From: Mycobacterium sp. 852002-51057_SCH5723018
Lineage (GTDB): Bacteria; Actinomycetota; Actinomycetes; Mycobacteriales; Mycobacteriaceae
Reading direction: 5' to 3'
Assembly (NCBI RefSeq): GCF_001667035.1
Contig: NZ_LZIR01000023.1
Span: 62,001 to 126,000, forward strand
Length of the DNA: 64,000 nucleotides
Shown here: piece after piece, positions 52,317 to 61,646 of the stretch
Layout: every line of letters begins with the position of its first letter
How positions within the stretch are numbered: position 1 is the stretch's first letter
The notes under the pieces: generated by a model
What the model was told of the DNA's origin: nothing
The model's input: only the letters and a program-made list of their open reading frames with translations
Database searches by the model: none
Made by a program: the position numbers and the translations under genes

Positions 52317-53528
52317 CTAACGGATCGGCAGCCCGGTCACCGCTCGCGAAATCACCAGGCGCTGAATCTCGCTGGTGCCCTCGAAGATGGTGAAGATCTT
52401 CGCGTCGCGGTGCATTCTCTCCACCGGGTAGTCGCGGGTGTATCCGTTGCCGCCCAGGATCTGGATGGCCTCGTCGGTGACGTAGACGGCGGTCTCGCTT
52501 GCCACCAGCTTGGCCATCGAGCCCTCGGCGGACTCGAAGCTCTGGTTGTTGCGGGCCATCCAGCCGGCCCGCCACACCAGCAGACGGGCGGCATCGATGC
52601 GGCTCTTCATGTCCGCCAGTTTGAACGCCACCGCCTGGAACTCGCCGATCTTGCGGCCGAATTGCTCACGCTGGCAGGCATAGTCGAGCGCGTATTCGTA
52701 GGCGGCGCGTGCTACCCCAACGGCCATCGCGCCGACGGTGGGTCGGGTGCGCTCGAAGGTCTTCATCGCCGCCTGGCCGCCCAGCGCTGCGCCGGATTTC
52801 GCCCGGGCGATGCGGGCCTCGAACTTCTCGCGCCCGCCCAGCAGAAAGTCCTCGGGCAGCCGGACGTTATCGAGCACCACCTCGGCAGTGTGTGACGCGC
52901 GGATCCCGTGCTTCTTGAACTTCTGTCCCTGCGCCAGGCCCTTGATGCCCGCCGGGACGATGAACGTGGCCTGGCCCCGGGTGCCGAGCTCGGGATAAAC
53001 CGAGGCCACCACGATGTGCACGTTGGCGATACCGCCGTTGGTCGCCCACGTCTTGGTGCCGTTGAGGACCCATTCGCGGGTCGACTCGTCGTAGCGGGCA
53101 CGGGTGCGGATGGCGCCGACGTCGGAACCCGCGTCGGGCTCGGACGAGCAAAACGCGCCGAGCTTGGGTTCATCCGCTGTACCGAACATCTCGGGGAGCC
53201 ATCGGCCGAGCTGTTCGGGAGTTCCGTTGCCGGCCAATGCCGCTGCGGCCAAGCCGGTGCCCAGGATGGACAGCGCGATGCCGGCGTCACCCCAAAACAT
53301 CTCCTCGAACGTGGTGAGGAAGCCCAGGCCCGTTGGCTCGGCGGCCTGCTGCGCGAAGAAATCGGGGGAATAAAGCCCCACCTTGGCGGCCTCCTGGATC
53401 ACGGGCCACGGCGTTTCTTCGCGCTCATCCCATTCGGCCGCGGCGGGACGGATGACGTCGGCCGCGAACTTGTGCACCCAGTCGCGCACCTCGATCACGT
53501 CATCGGTCAGTTGCAGTGAGAAAGTCAC
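52317..53528 (-). CDS. Acyl-CoA dehydrogenase
   Basis: A 403-residue protein of the medium-chain-type branch. The FAD and substrate motif is [15 protein letters not shown], followed by [12 protein letters not shown] and the C-terminal [39 protein letters not shown], quoted by its ends, whose Glu in FEGTSE is the catalytic base. CAGGAGTGAACC precedes the GTG. It follows the TetR gene by 24 nt on the same strand and precedes an Eis-family gene. Probably involved in the beta-oxidation of an acyl-CoA derived from a substrate sensed by the TetR protein. Confidence 0.93.
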   Translation of the reverse strand: MTFSLQLTDDVIEVRDWVHKFAADVIRPAAAEWDEREETPWPVIQEAAKVGLYSPDFFAQQAAEPTGLGFLTTFEEMFWGDAGIALSILGTGLAAAALAGNGTPEQLGRWLPEMFGTADEPKLGAFCSSEPDAGSDVGAIRTRARYDESTREWVLNGTKTWATNGGIANVHIVVASVYPELGTRGQATFIVPAGIKGLAQGQKFKKHGIRASHTAEVVLDNVRLPEDFLLGGREKFEARIARAKSGAALGGQAAMKTFERTRPTVGAMAVGVARAAYEYALDYACQREQFGRKIGEFQAVAFKLADMKSRIDAARLLVWRAGWMARNNQSFESAEGSMAKLVASETAVYVTDEAIQILGGNGYTRDYPVERMHRDAKIFTIFEGTSEIQRLVISRAVTGLPIR

Positions 53529-53552
53529 GGTTCACTCCTGAAATGTCTATCG

Positions 53553-54164
53553 TCAGTGTTTTTTTGGGGTTCGGTACTGCGCGAGGACGCTGAGCGTCTG
53601 GCTGACCCATGCCTCGAAGTAACGGTCTTCATCGATGTTGCCGGGCAACCGGCCGGTAAGCGCTTGCAGCGTCGCGGCATAGGACAGCGACGCGATTGCC
53701 ACCGCCGCGGCGGCCTCGGGGTCAGGGATGCGGGTGCGGCCGGAACGATTGGATGCCGCCAGCTCGTCGGCGAAGCGTTGATAGGCGTTGTCGGTGATGA
53801 CTTGCCACGTCTTCTCGTCGAGATCCCCGAGCTCGTCGGGCTCGCGCAGCATGACCTTGAGCAAATCCTCGCCCTGTTTCAGGTTGGTCCAAATCAGCCT
53901 GCCCGCGGTCCGGACCGCCTGCTCCACGCTGGCCGGCCCGCCGGCGTCGTACTGCTCGCGCGCGGCCACGATGCTGTCGATCCGGTGCTCGACGGCGGCC
54001 TCTAACAGCTCCCGCTTGGATCCGAAGTGCTTGTAGAGCGCGCCCGACCCGGGCGCCAGGCCCGATGCCCGCTGGATATCAGCCACCGACGTCGCGGCGT
54101 ACCCCTTGGCGGCAAACAGACCTAGCGCAGCCGCCAGGAGCCGGTCACGCCCCGAGGTTTGCAT
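53553..54164 (-). CDS. TetR family transcriptional regulator
   Basis: A 203-residue TetR protein from the ATG at 54164 (MQTSGRDRLLAAALGL). The HTH is SVADIQRASGLAPGSGALYKHFGSKRELL, quoted by ends. The C-terminal domain contains IASLSYAATLQALTGRLPG. A near-perfect 22-bp palindrome ends exactly at the base next to the start codon, so the mRNA start, operator and initiation site overlap. It heads the four-gene minus-strand operon with an acyl-CoA dehydrogenase, Eis-family enzyme and FAD oxidoreductase. Autoregulation is very likely. Confidence 0.9.
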   Translation of the reverse strand: MQTSGRDRLLAAALGLFAAKGYAATSVADIQRASGLAPGSGALYKHFGSKRELLEAAVEHRIDSIVAAREQYDAGGPASVEQAVRTAGRLIWTNLKQGEDLLKVMLREPDELGDLDEKTWQVITDNAYQRFADELAASNRSGRTRIPDPEAAAAVAIASLSYAATLQALTGRLPGNIDEDRYFEAWVSQTLSVLAQYRTPKKH

Positions 54165-54186
54165 GGTGAGAGAGTACTCACTCACC
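54165..54186. promoter_or_regulatory. 22-bp near-perfect palindrome: TetR operator at the head of the operon
   Basis: GGTGAG (54165-54170) and CTCACC (54181-54186) flank a GAGTACTC core (54172-54179); only one pair is mismatched. It adjoins the TetR start codon. Such long dyads are typical TetR-family operators. Confidence 0.8.
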
Positions 54187-54693
54187 TGGGCTGGGCGCAA
54201 ATCATCGGCCGTCGCGGACCGACGAGCGGGCGCACCGGAAAATTTGGGTTCGGTATGCGCGAGGCCTGTCGGGTTGCCCGGGTCGGGGCGCCCCCATACC
54301 TTCGAACGCAGGGGAGAGGCGTTCCCGGTCGAAACGATAACGGCTGTTGTGCTCGTAATCGGCTGGGCGCCAAGCTGTTACGCGAGTCAGCGAAATACCA
54401 CGTCAGGCCTACCGAGGAAGCGAGCGATGCAGCACGTCGAAGAAACCGCAATCGGGATGCGGGGGCGCGTGTACCTTTCTCGCCCTGCCCAGGCTAACCC
54501 GCGTGCTGGCTTGGGTTCCGGAACACACGCCGGTAACGGTCAAGCTGTCGGTCGATTACCTCGACCACGCCGCGCGACGGGGGCGGCTCCGAGCCCCGAA
54601 CCGAGCTGATGGCGGCGGTGCCGTTCACCGCGCCGCGGCCGGTTACCCCTGCGCTACCGGGGGTGAAAACATCACGCCTATATCCTGAGGTCG
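54187..54693. other. Long divergent intergenic stretch without a recognisable gene
   Basis: About 500 nt between the tetR operon and the PrrB-like kinase. Open frames exist, but the proteins are low-complexity and domain-free. The last 30 nt hold TGAGG before the kinase ATG. No repeat or convincing riboswitch was found; it presumably holds promoters for both directions. Confidence 0.5.
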
Positions 54694-56133
54694 ATGGCGA
54701 CGCCGGGGGCGAGCACGGAAGGCGAGATGTCAGAAGAATCGGCTGTCGGTGGCAGCCGAACATCGGGGCCCGACGTCCGGGTGTTTCCCCACGTGCAGCT
54801 GCCGATGCGGGTGCTGTCGCTGCGCACCATCGTCATCGTCGCGCAAGTAGGAGTGATTGCCTTCGCCGTCGCTCTGGCCGCCTGGGTATGGATCGGTATC
54901 ACCAACGAGCAGTACAGCCAGCTCGACCGCCGGCTGGATTCGGTGAGCAGCCTGGGTGACATCAACTCTCTGATCAACAACGCGCAGCTGACCAACACCG
55001 ATCGGCCCATGCCGGACGGCAACCTGGTACGGACCGCGCGCATCGGGGGTGTGACCGTGTCCGTGCCCGGCGGCATCGTGTTGCCTGTACTTCCCAACGG
55101 ATACGCGAACACGACGATCCACGGTGTGCAATACCGCGTCCGGACCTTCAGCGCGGGCCCCGCGTCGATTGCGCTCGCGGCGCCGCTGGCCGAGGCCCAA
55201 CACCGGATCAACGAGCAGCACCTGCGGGTGCTACTGATCTGCGGCAGCGTCATCGCGAGCACCCTCCTGGTCGGCTGGGTGATCTCGTTGATCATGGTCA
55301 ATCCGTTTTTGCTGCTTGCCCAGCAGGCCCGCGCCATCAATGCCCAGTCCCGCCCGGACGAGGTCCAGGTCCGCGGCGTGCGGGAGGCGGTGGAGATCGC
55401 CGAGGCCGTCGAGGGCATGCTGGCCCGCATCGGCAACGAGCAACAGCGCACCAGGGCGGCACTCGAGTCGGCCCGCGACTTCGCCGCCGTCGCCTCGCAC
55501 GAGCTGCGCACCCCGTTGACGGCCATGCGCACCAACCTAGAAGTGTTGTCCACCTTGGAATTACCTCCCGAGCAGCGCCACGAGGTGATCGGCGACGTCA
55601 TCCGAACCCAGAGCCGGATCGAGGCCACCCTGACGGCGCTGGAGCGGCTGGCGCAGGGCGAATTGACCACCGTCGACGATTTCGTGCCGTTCGACGTCAC
55701 CGAGCTTTTGGATCGCGCCGCCCACGACGCTCTTCGCATCTACCCCGGAGTCGAGGTGAAGCTGGTGCCGTCGCCCACGGTCTTGATGGTGGGTCTGCCC
55801 ACCGGGCTGCGGCTGGTGATCGACAACGCCATCGCCAATGCCGTCAAGCACGGCAGCGCCACCGAAATCCGGCTCACCGTAAGCAGTTCCAGCCTGGGCG
55901 TGGAAATCGCCGTCGACGACAACGGCACCGGCGTCCCGGAAGCCGAACGCACCGCGGTCTTCGAGCGCTTCTCGCGCGGGTCGACGGCCTCACGCTCGGG
56001 TTCCGGGTTAGGCCTCGCGCTCGTCGCGCAGCAGGCCGAACTGCACGGCGGGACGGCCTCCCTGCACGCGAGTCCGCTGGGCGGCACGCGCCTGCTACTA
56101 CAGCTGGCGGGTGACGGGCGCGGGCCGGCGTAA
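54694..56133 (+). CDS. PrrB-like sensor histidine kinase (orphan)
   Basis: The 479-residue protein has a hydrophobic segment near residues 45-68, an external domain of about 110 residues, a second helix near 179-205, a HAMP-like linker, then HisKA with the phospho-acceptor His269 (ASHELRTPLTAM). ATPase boxes are DNAIANAVKHG, DDNGTGVPEAERTAVFERF and GSGLGLALV. From the HAMP region to the end it is very close to M. tuberculosis PrrB as I recall it. There is no response regulator next to it: the following gene is a VOC protein. So it is an orphan paralogue of PrrB or a kinase working with a distant PrrA. ATG with TGAGG upstream. Confidence 0.9.
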   Translation: MATPGASTEGEMSEESAVGGSRTSGPDVRVFPHVQLPMRVLSLRTIVIVAQVGVIAFAVALAAWVWIGITNEQYSQLDRRLDSVSSLGDINSLINNAQLTNTDRPMPDGNLVRTARIGGVTVSVPGGIVLPVLPNGYANTTIHGVQYRVRTFSAGPASIALAAPLAEAQHRINEQHLRVLLICGSVIASTLLVGWVISLIMVNPFLLLAQQARAINAQSRPDEVQVRGVREAVEIAEAVEGMLARIGNEQQRTRAALESARDFAAVASHELRTPLTAMRTNLEVLSTLELPPEQRHEVIGDVIRTQSRIEATLTALERLAQGELTTVDDFVPFDVTELLDRAAHDALRIYPGVEVKLVPSPTVLMVGLPTGLRLVIDNAIANAVKHGSATEIRLTVSSSSLGVEIAVDDNGTGVPEAERTAVFERFSRGSTASRSGSGLGLALVAQQAELHGGTASLHASPLGGTRLLLQLAGDGRGPA

Positions 56134-56531
56134 TGCTGGGCCACCTGGGCATCAACGTGCCCGACCTCTCAACCGCCAAGATTTATTACGACGCGCTGAT
56201 GCCCCTTGTCGGATTCGAACCCTTTTTTCACGCCGAGGACGAATTCGCTTACAAACCCACCGACAACAAACCCGGCACCTACTTGTTCTTCTATCCCGCA
56301 ACCCAGCCCGGCGAGTATTCGTCGCGGCGAGCCGGCCTGCAACACCTGGCATTCATGGTGCGCAGTCGATCCGCGGTGCAGGCCGTGCACGACCATGTCG
56401 TTCGCGCCGGCGCTACGGTCATCCACCCGCCTCGCCATTTCCCTGAGTACCCCGGCCCTTACTACGCCACCTTCTGGTACGACCCATTTGGTGTCAAACT
56501 CGAAGCGGTGTGCCACCACGACCGCGACTAA
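56133..56531 (+). CDS. VOC (glyoxalase/bleomycin resistance/dioxygenase fold) family protein
   Basis: A 132-residue protein: MLGHLGINVPDLSTAKIYYDALMPLVGF is the first VOC half, quoted by its ends, and LQHLAFMVRSRSAVQAVHDHVVRAGATVI the second. Metal ligands His4, His (LQHLAF) and Glu (KLEAV) are retained. The reaction is unknown; the fold covers glyoxalases, dioxygenases and resistance proteins. Its ATG shares an A with the kinase stop (TAATG), so it is translationally coupled to the sensor kinase, an unusual pairing. Confidence 0.86.
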   Translation: MLGHLGINVPDLSTAKIYYDALMPLVGFEPFFHAEDEFAYKPTDNKPGTYLFFYPATQPGEYSSRRAGLQHLAFMVRSRSAVQAVHDHVVRAGATVIHPPRHFPEYPGPYYATFWYDPFGVKLEAVCHHDRD

Positions 56532-56617
56532 GCGCCCATATCAGCCGCCTTGACACGTATCAGGGCGGTTGATACTAATTGGGGCGAAGGATTCCGCAGC
56601 GAGTGACCGGGGACGAG

Positions 56618-57079
56618 ATGTCTGATCTCAAACAGCCAGCCTGGCTCAAGCCGATGAACAAGATGATGATGGCGATGCAGAAGCTCGGCATCATCGCCGG
56701 ACCGGTGCGGGTGCTGACCGTGCCCGGCCGCAAGTCGGGGCAACCGCGAAGTACCCCGGTGACTCCCTTCGCATTTCGCGACGGCCTCTACGTCGTCGGC
56801 TATCAGCACGCCGATTGGGTGCTCAACGCCCTGGCCGCCGGAACCGGCACCGTCACGCGGGGCCGCAAGTCCGAGCGAGTCAGATTCGTCGAACTATCGG
56901 CGGAGGAAGCGCGGCCGGTGCTGCGCGCGTTTCCCGACAAGGTGCCGCGCGGCGTCGGCTTCTATAAGCGCTCGGGGCTGGTGCAGCGCGGAACCGCCGA
57001 CGAGTTCGAGGCGCTCGCGGGTCGCTGCGCGGTGTTCAGGCTCGACACCGCCGCAGCCAGCCGCAGTCAAACCGGCTGA
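56618..57079 (+). CDS. Nitroreductase/deazaflavin (F420)-dependent oxidoreductase, Ddn-like
   Basis: A 153-residue split-barrel protein: WLKPMNKMMMAMQKLGI is the N-terminal helix and PVRVLTVPGRKSGQPRSTPVTPF is the strand-loop of the Ddn/Rv-type family, quoted in part. Members bind F420H2 and reduce quinones or nitro compounds. ATG at 56618 with GGGGACGAG upstream. The 3' end overlaps the convergent MmpL gene by 13 nt. It is a second family member besides 21762-22187. Confidence 0.86.
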   Translation: MSDLKQPAWLKPMNKMMMAMQKLGIIAGPVRVLTVPGRKSGQPRSTPVTPFAFRDGLYVVGYQHADWVLNALAAGTGTVTRGRKSERVRFVELSAEEARPVLRAFPDKVPRGVGFYKRSGLVQRGTADEFEALAGRCAVFRLDTAAASRSQTG

Positions 57080-59922
57080 AGTTCCGGCGTTTTCGCCACC
57101 GTCTGGCCGGTGCGGCGCGCTATGCCCCGCGGCCACCAGAACCACCGCCCAAGCAGGGCGACGATGGACGGCACGACCAGCGCCCGCACGACCAGGGTGT
57201 CCATCAACAGCCCGACCGCGACGGTGGTGCCGATCTGGGCGATGCTGAGCACGCTGCTGGCCAGCAATGCGGACATGGTGAGGCCGAAGACGATGCCGGC
57301 GGTGGTGACGACACCACCGGTACCGCCGAATGCGCGGATGATGCCCGTCCGGATCCCTGCCGTTGCCTCCTGCTTGATCCGCAACGTCAGCAGCAGGTTG
57401 TAGTCGGCGCCGACGGCGATCAGTGCGATGAACGCGATCGGCGCAGCGGCCCAGTGCAGATTATGTCCAAGCAGGTATTGCCATATCAGCACGCTCATCC
57501 CGAGCGCGGACGCATAGGAGGCCGCGACCGTCCCCACCACGGCGAACCCGGCCACCGGGCTGCGCAGCATCGTTGTGACGATCAAGAAGATGAGGGCCAG
57601 CGCCGCACCCACCAGCAACGCAGTGTCGCGGGCGACGAACCGCTGCAGGTCGGCGGTCACGGGGCCGACGCCGGCCAAGTCGACACCCGTCGGGACCAGC
57701 GTTCCCTCTTTGGTGGCTTCCCGGACCGCGGTGCGCACCTGGTCGGCCCGCCTGGCGCCGTCACCGCCCCACTCCGCGCCCTCGCCGTAGACCAGCAGGT
57801 AGGTGGCGCGTCCATCGGCGGACGTGAGTTGGTGCAACACCTCGGCGTACCGCGGATCGGTCAACGCGCGCTGCGGCAGGTAGAAGCCGGCCGCGGCGCT
57901 GCCTCGAAACTGCGTGGCGATTTCGTTCAGGTAGTCGGTCAACTGGTGCAGCTGGGGTCCGATCGCCTGGCTTAGGCTCAGCAGGTCATGGGTGGCCGAA
58001 CGTGCCTGCGCCAACGCGTCTTTCATCGAAGCGACGCTTTGGGGTAGGCCCGCCATCGCCCTGGCCGCCGTGGTCGACCCGCTGGTCAGCTTGGCGGCGC
58101 CGTCGCCGAGCCGCGTCGAGGTTTGCACCAGGGTGTCGACCGGCTGCAGCACGCGGTCGACCGTCGAGCAGACCGGATTGGCGCCGCAGTCCGGAGTTCG
58201 GGAAACGAAGTCCCGCAGCGGGTCGAGGTAGCCCGACACCGTGGTGACCGAGCGTTGCACGCCGTCCATGCCGGTGCGCATGTCGTCGGCGGCCGCGGAC
58301 ATGTCGGCCAGACCCGAACTCCCCCCGCGCAATCCGCTGCCGAGGCTGTCCACCGCGGCCTGCGTCTGGGCGAGGGCGCTATCCAGCCCGGAGATCCGCT
58401 GCAGCCGTTGGGTCAACGAGTCGACGGTGTCTCCCAACTGGCGGCCGAGCGCGCCGGACTGATAGCTCAGCGTGGCCTCGTCGGGCACCTTGCCGTCGGG
58501 GCGGCTCGCCGACTGCACCATGCGCACGCCCGGTATCGCCATGACCTGGCGGGTGATCCGCTCGAGGGCGATCAGGCCCGCCGGGCTGCGCAGGTCGTGG
58601 TCGGCCTGGATCGTGACGACGTCGGGTAACAGGGTGTTGGGTGCGAAGTGCCGGTCGCTGGCCGCGTAGCCGCGGCTCGACTCGGTGGTCGGCGGCGTGG
58701 CGGCGGGCTCGTTCCAGCCGACGCGCATGCCGGCCAGGGGGAGCGCAGCCAGCAGGATCAGCCCACCGGCGGCGACCAGGGTCGGTCCGGGCCAACGCGC
58801 CACCGCCGCTCCGACGCGCCGCCAGCGCCGCGCGGTCGTCGACGGTCGCGGTTCGAGGTACCCGCGGCGCTGCGCCAAGCCCATCAACGCGGGTGTCAGC
58901 GTCAGCGCCGCGGCCATGGTTACCAGAATCGCTATGGCGCAGGGTATTCCGGCGCTGCGGAAGGACCCCACCTTGGCGAAGCCCAGGCAGGCCAGCGCGA
59001 CCGAGACGGTCAGCGCCGATCCGATCACGACCGGGGCAACGGCGCGGTAGGCGTCAATCAACGCCCGCGTCGGTGCCGTGCCCCGCCGCCGGCCCTCGTG
59101 ATAGCGGCCGATGAGGAATATTCCGTAGTCGGTTCCCGCGCCGAGCGTCATCGCCGCCATCAACGCAACCGAAAACAACGACACCTCAACGATGTTGGCT
59201 TGGCCGAGGGCCGCAACGACGGACCGGGCAACGCCCAGTGCGAGACCCACCGACAGCAGCGGAATCGCCGCGGCGATGGGCGATCGGTACACCACGAGCA
59301 GCAACAGCAGGATGAGGCCAACGGTGGCGGCGGTGATCGTGAACATCTGCCGATCGATCGCGGCGAATTCATCCACGATTGTGGCGCCGGGTCCGGTGAC
59401 GTGCACTCGCAGGCCCGCCGGCGGGGATAGCCGGGTCACGGTGCTGCGCACGGAGTTCACCGAGTCGCGCGCTTGGGAAGTGCCGAGCATTCCAGCGAGC
59501 CGCACCATCACGCTGACCGCTTGCCCGTCCGAACTCTGCGCGCCGGCGGCCGTGGCGGGTTGTGACCACAGGTCGGTCACCGCATTCACGTGGCGTCCAT
59601 CGGAACGCAGCGCGGCCGTCAACGCGTCATAGAACTGGCGGTCACTCGACGTGAGGCGCTGATCGCGTTCCAGCACAACGTAAACGAAGTTGTTGCTGGG
59701 CTTTTGGGCAAACAACTGGGCGGCGCGCGTGGCGGCGGCAGAGCTCGGCGCGTCGGCGGGCATGAACGAGCGGGAGTGGGAGTCCACCACGCGCTCCAGC
59801 TGCGGGACCGCGAAGTTGGCGACGGCCGCCGCCAACAGCCACAGCCCGACGATCAGGACCGCGTATCGGCCTGAGAAGAAGAGGGCGGCGAGCCGCGAAA
59901 CGATTCCGTGGTTGTCATGCAA
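57067..59922 (-). CDS. MmpL/RND family membrane transporter
   Basis: A protein of about 951 residues with two sets of membrane segments. Proton-relay motifs are GAGTDYGIFLIGRYHEG after the first set and VGADYNLLLTLRIKQE in the second, as in MmpL proteins; a large periplasmic domain lies between them, including a helical coiled segment (LAQTQAAVDSLGSGL). MmpLs export lipids or siderophores across the inner membrane. Translation probably begins at a TTG (59922) overlapping the stop of the small gene upstream, so the two are coupled. It is divergent from a NarL-type two-component pair. Substrate unknown. Confidence 0.9.
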   Translation of the reverse strand: MHDNHGIVSRLAALFFSGRYAVLIVGLWLLAAAVANFAVPQLERVVDSHSRSFMPADAPSSAAATRAAQLFAQKPSNNFVYVVLERDQRLTSSDRQFYDALTAALRSDGRHVNAVTDLWSQPATAAGAQSSDGQAVSVMVRLAGMLGTSQARDSVNSVRSTVTRLSPPAGLRVHVTGPGATIVDEFAAIDRQMFTITAATVGLILLLLLVVYRSPIAAAIPLLSVGLALGVARSVVAALGQANIVEVSLFSVALMAAMTLGAGTDYGIFLIGRYHEGRRRGTAPTRALIDAYRAVAPVVIGSALTVSVALACLGFAKVGSFRSAGIPCAIAILVTMAAALTLTPALMGLAQRRGYLEPRPSTTARRWRRVGAAVARWPGPTLVAAGGLILLAALPLAGMRVGWNEPAATPPTTESSRGYAASDRHFAPNTLLPDVVTIQADHDLRSPAGLIALERITRQVMAIPGVRMVQSASRPDGKVPDEATLSYQSGALGRQLGDTVDSLTQRLQRISGLDSALAQTQAAVDSLGSGLRGGSSGLADMSAAADDMRTGMDGVQRSVTTVSGYLDPLRDFVSRTPDCGANPVCSTVDRVLQPVDTLVQTSTRLGDGAAKLTSGSTTAARAMAGLPQSVASMKDALAQARSATHDLLSLSQAIGPQLHQLTDYLNEIATQFRGSAAAGFYLPQRALTDPRYAEVLHQLTSADGRATYLLVYGEGAEWGGDGARRADQVRTAVREATKEGTLVPTGVDLAGVGPVTADLQRFVARDTALLVGAALALIFLIVTTMLRSPVAGFAVVGTVAASYASALGMSVLIWQYLLGHNLHWAAAPIAFIALIAVGADYNLLLTLRIKQEATAGIRTGIIRAFGGTGGVVTTAGIVFGLTMSALLASSVLSIAQIGTTVAVGLLMDTLVVRALVVPSIVALLGRWFWWPRGIARRTGQTVAKTPELQPV

Positions 59923-60295
59923 CGGTCTGCCGATCGCTCGTCGGTCCGCCCCACAGGTCCACCACCCGCTGCTCGTCGTGAGAAAGCGATCGCAATCGCA
60001 GCGACCGTTGGGCAGCGACATCCAGCAGGGCATGCAACCCGGGCTCCGCCGCGGCGAGGTCGGCTCGCACCTGCTCGCCCGCAACGCCGTCGTCCGCCGC
60101 CTGATCCAGCTTGGCGATCAGCGTCGTCATCCAGCGCTGCCGTAGCGAAAGCCAGAGCCCGTCGGTGTCACCGAAGAGCCGGGACACTTCTGATGACTCG
60201 TCGGCCAGCGCGAGCGCCGCTTCGGGATCGGTCTCAGCGGCGCGAATCAGTTGGGCCATAAAGGCCATGCGGTCGTGCAACAGTGTCCATGTCAT
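59915..60295 (-). CDS. Small helical protein of unknown function, coupled to MmpL
   Basis: A 126-residue helical protein from the ATG at 60295: MTWTLLHDRMAFMAQLIRAAETDPEAALALADE opens it, quoted by its first part, and LSHDEQRVVDLW lies near the end. No family is recognised; it could be an adaptor or a ligand-sensing helical bundle (compare TipA-S-like folds). It overlaps the transporter gene by 8 nt (TTGCATGA), so it is expressed with it. A small dyad lies in the promoter region shared with the two-component genes. Confidence 0.75.
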   Translation of the reverse strand: MTWTLLHDRMAFMAQLIRAAETDPEAALALADESSEVSRLFGDTDGLWLSLRQRWMTTLIAKLDQAADDGVAGEQVRADLAAAEPGLHALLDVAAQRSLRLRSLSHDEQRVVDLWGGPTSDRQTVA

Positions 60296-60336
60296 GCCTA
60301 GCAACGTTAGGAGCTGGGCCCCGGTCGCGCGTCGTG

Positions 60337-60353
60337 CCGAAGTTCGGTCTTCG
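60337..60353. promoter_or_regulatory. Dyad in the divergent MmpL/two-component promoter
   Basis: CCGAA-G-TTCGG (60337-60347) is a perfect palindrome overlapping CGAAG-N6-CTTCG (60338-60353). It lies midway between the divergent genes, about 42 nt from the small gene and 76 nt from the kinase, and is a candidate site for the adjacent NarL-type regulator. Confidence 0.5.
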
Positions 60354-60428
60354 CCTCCTACCACGGGCGGAGGCCGGTGTCGACCGCGGCATGATGTGAT
60401 CGGCCGCGCGCTCTTTTACGATTGGACG

Positions 60429-61646
60429 ATGTTGCGTTCCGCAGCGGCCTTTCTGCGCGAACAGCTACGCCGACGAGGTGAGCTGATTCCCGTCGGTATC
60501 ACCTGGGCGTCGTTCATCGCGGTGGACGCCACCGAGGTGGTCGGGGGCGTGATCGCGATCCTGCAGCGACCCACTGCCGACCTGCCCGTCGCGCTGACCG
60601 CGGGCGCGGTGACCATCGCACCGACGCTGATGTTCTTCTTTTTCAACATGAAGCTCAGCCCGCTGCTGATGTGGGCGACGTGGTCGACGGCCACTGCCAT
60701 GATGTTGTTCGGCACATCAACACCCGTCCACGCCGATTTCGCGCCGGCATTGTTGGTGCTGATGGTCCTCTCCGTCGCGACATTGAGCTCGATTGCGGGA
60801 GGCTTTCTGGCGGCCTTGTCGGCGGCCGCGCTGCTGTTGACCGCGTCCGCGCTGCACCGCCTCGACGCGGTGGCGCTTTATGTGGGTTTTATCGCGGCCG
60901 GCTGGCTGCTCGGCTATCTGATGCGCACGCAACGGCTGCTGCTGGCCGAACAAATTGAGGCACAGAAATTGTTGGCCGAGCACGCCGCCGCCGACGAGCG
61001 CCGGCGCATCGCCCGCGAAGTGCACGACGTGATCGCCCACTCCCTGAGCATCACGCTGCTGCACGTGACCGGTGCGCGGCGGGTGCTGCAGCAGGATCGC
61101 GACGTCGACGACGCGGTCGAGGCGCTCGAACAGGCCGAGCGGCTGGGCCGGCAGGCGATGGCCGACATCCGGCGGACCGTCGGGCTGCTCGACGACTCGA
61201 ATCGCAAAGCCGCACCCACCACGCCCGAACCCGGCATCGACGACATCGTCGAACTCGTTGCGGATTTCGAGCGGGCCGGCCTGGACGTCGCGCTGGGTGT
61301 CGACGGCCCCACCCGGCGGGTGTCGGCCGCGGTCGGACTGGCGCTGTACCGCATCACCCAGGAGTCGCTGGCCAACATCGCCAAACACGCGCCCGAGTCC
61401 AAATCGACCGTGACACTGCGTATTTCGGGAACATCGGCCCGGCTTGCCGTCAACAATCAGCTGCCGGCCGCGGTGGCCGCCCGCCCGTGTCCCGAGGGAC
61501 GCGGTCTGCGCGGCATGCGCCAGCGTGTCGAACTGCTGGGCGGCGCCATCGACGCCGGTCCCACCCGTGACGGGTGGTCGGTGTGCGCCGAGGTCCCGCT
61601 CGAAGAGGGTGACACCGGCTGGCGGCCGCCGTGGTGCAAGTTGTGA
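60429..61646 (+). CDS. NarL-type sensor histidine kinase (HisKA_3)
   Basis: A 405-residue protein with five to six membrane segments in residues 20-165, then a coiled linker and the HisKA_3 dimerisation motif ERRRIAREVHDVIAHSLS with His199. The ATPase region includes ITQESLANIAKHA and GRGLRGMRQRVELLGG. This is the DesK/NarX-like class. The start is not certain: the ATG at 60429 is used, a GTG at 60396 is in frame. It overlaps the response regulator by 4 nt (GTGA). The sensed signal is probably in or at the membrane. Confidence 0.9.
   Translation: MLRSAAAFLREQLRRRGELIPVGITWASFIAVDATEVVGGVIAILQRPTADLPVALTAGAVTIAPTLMFFFFNMKLSPLLMWATWSTATAMMLFGTSTPVHADFAPALLVLMVLSVATLSSIAGGFLAALSAAALLLTASALHRLDAVALYVGFIAAGWLLGYLMRTQRLLLAEQIEAQKLLAEHAAADERRRIAREVHDVIAHSLSITLLHVTGARRVLQQDRDVDDAVEALEQAERLGRQAMADIRRTVGLLDDSNRKAAPTTPEPGIDDIVELVADFERAGLDVALGVDGPTRRVSAAVGLALYRITQESLANIAKHAPESKSTVTLRISGTSARLAVNNQLPAAVAARPCPEGRGLRGMRQRVELLGGAIDAGPTRDGWSVCAEVPLEEGDTGWRPPWCKL

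Noticed and set aside
54106..54609. A 167-residue frame across the tetR/PrrB-like intergenic region
   Set aside because: No domain, no ribosome binding site and it runs through the tetR operator.
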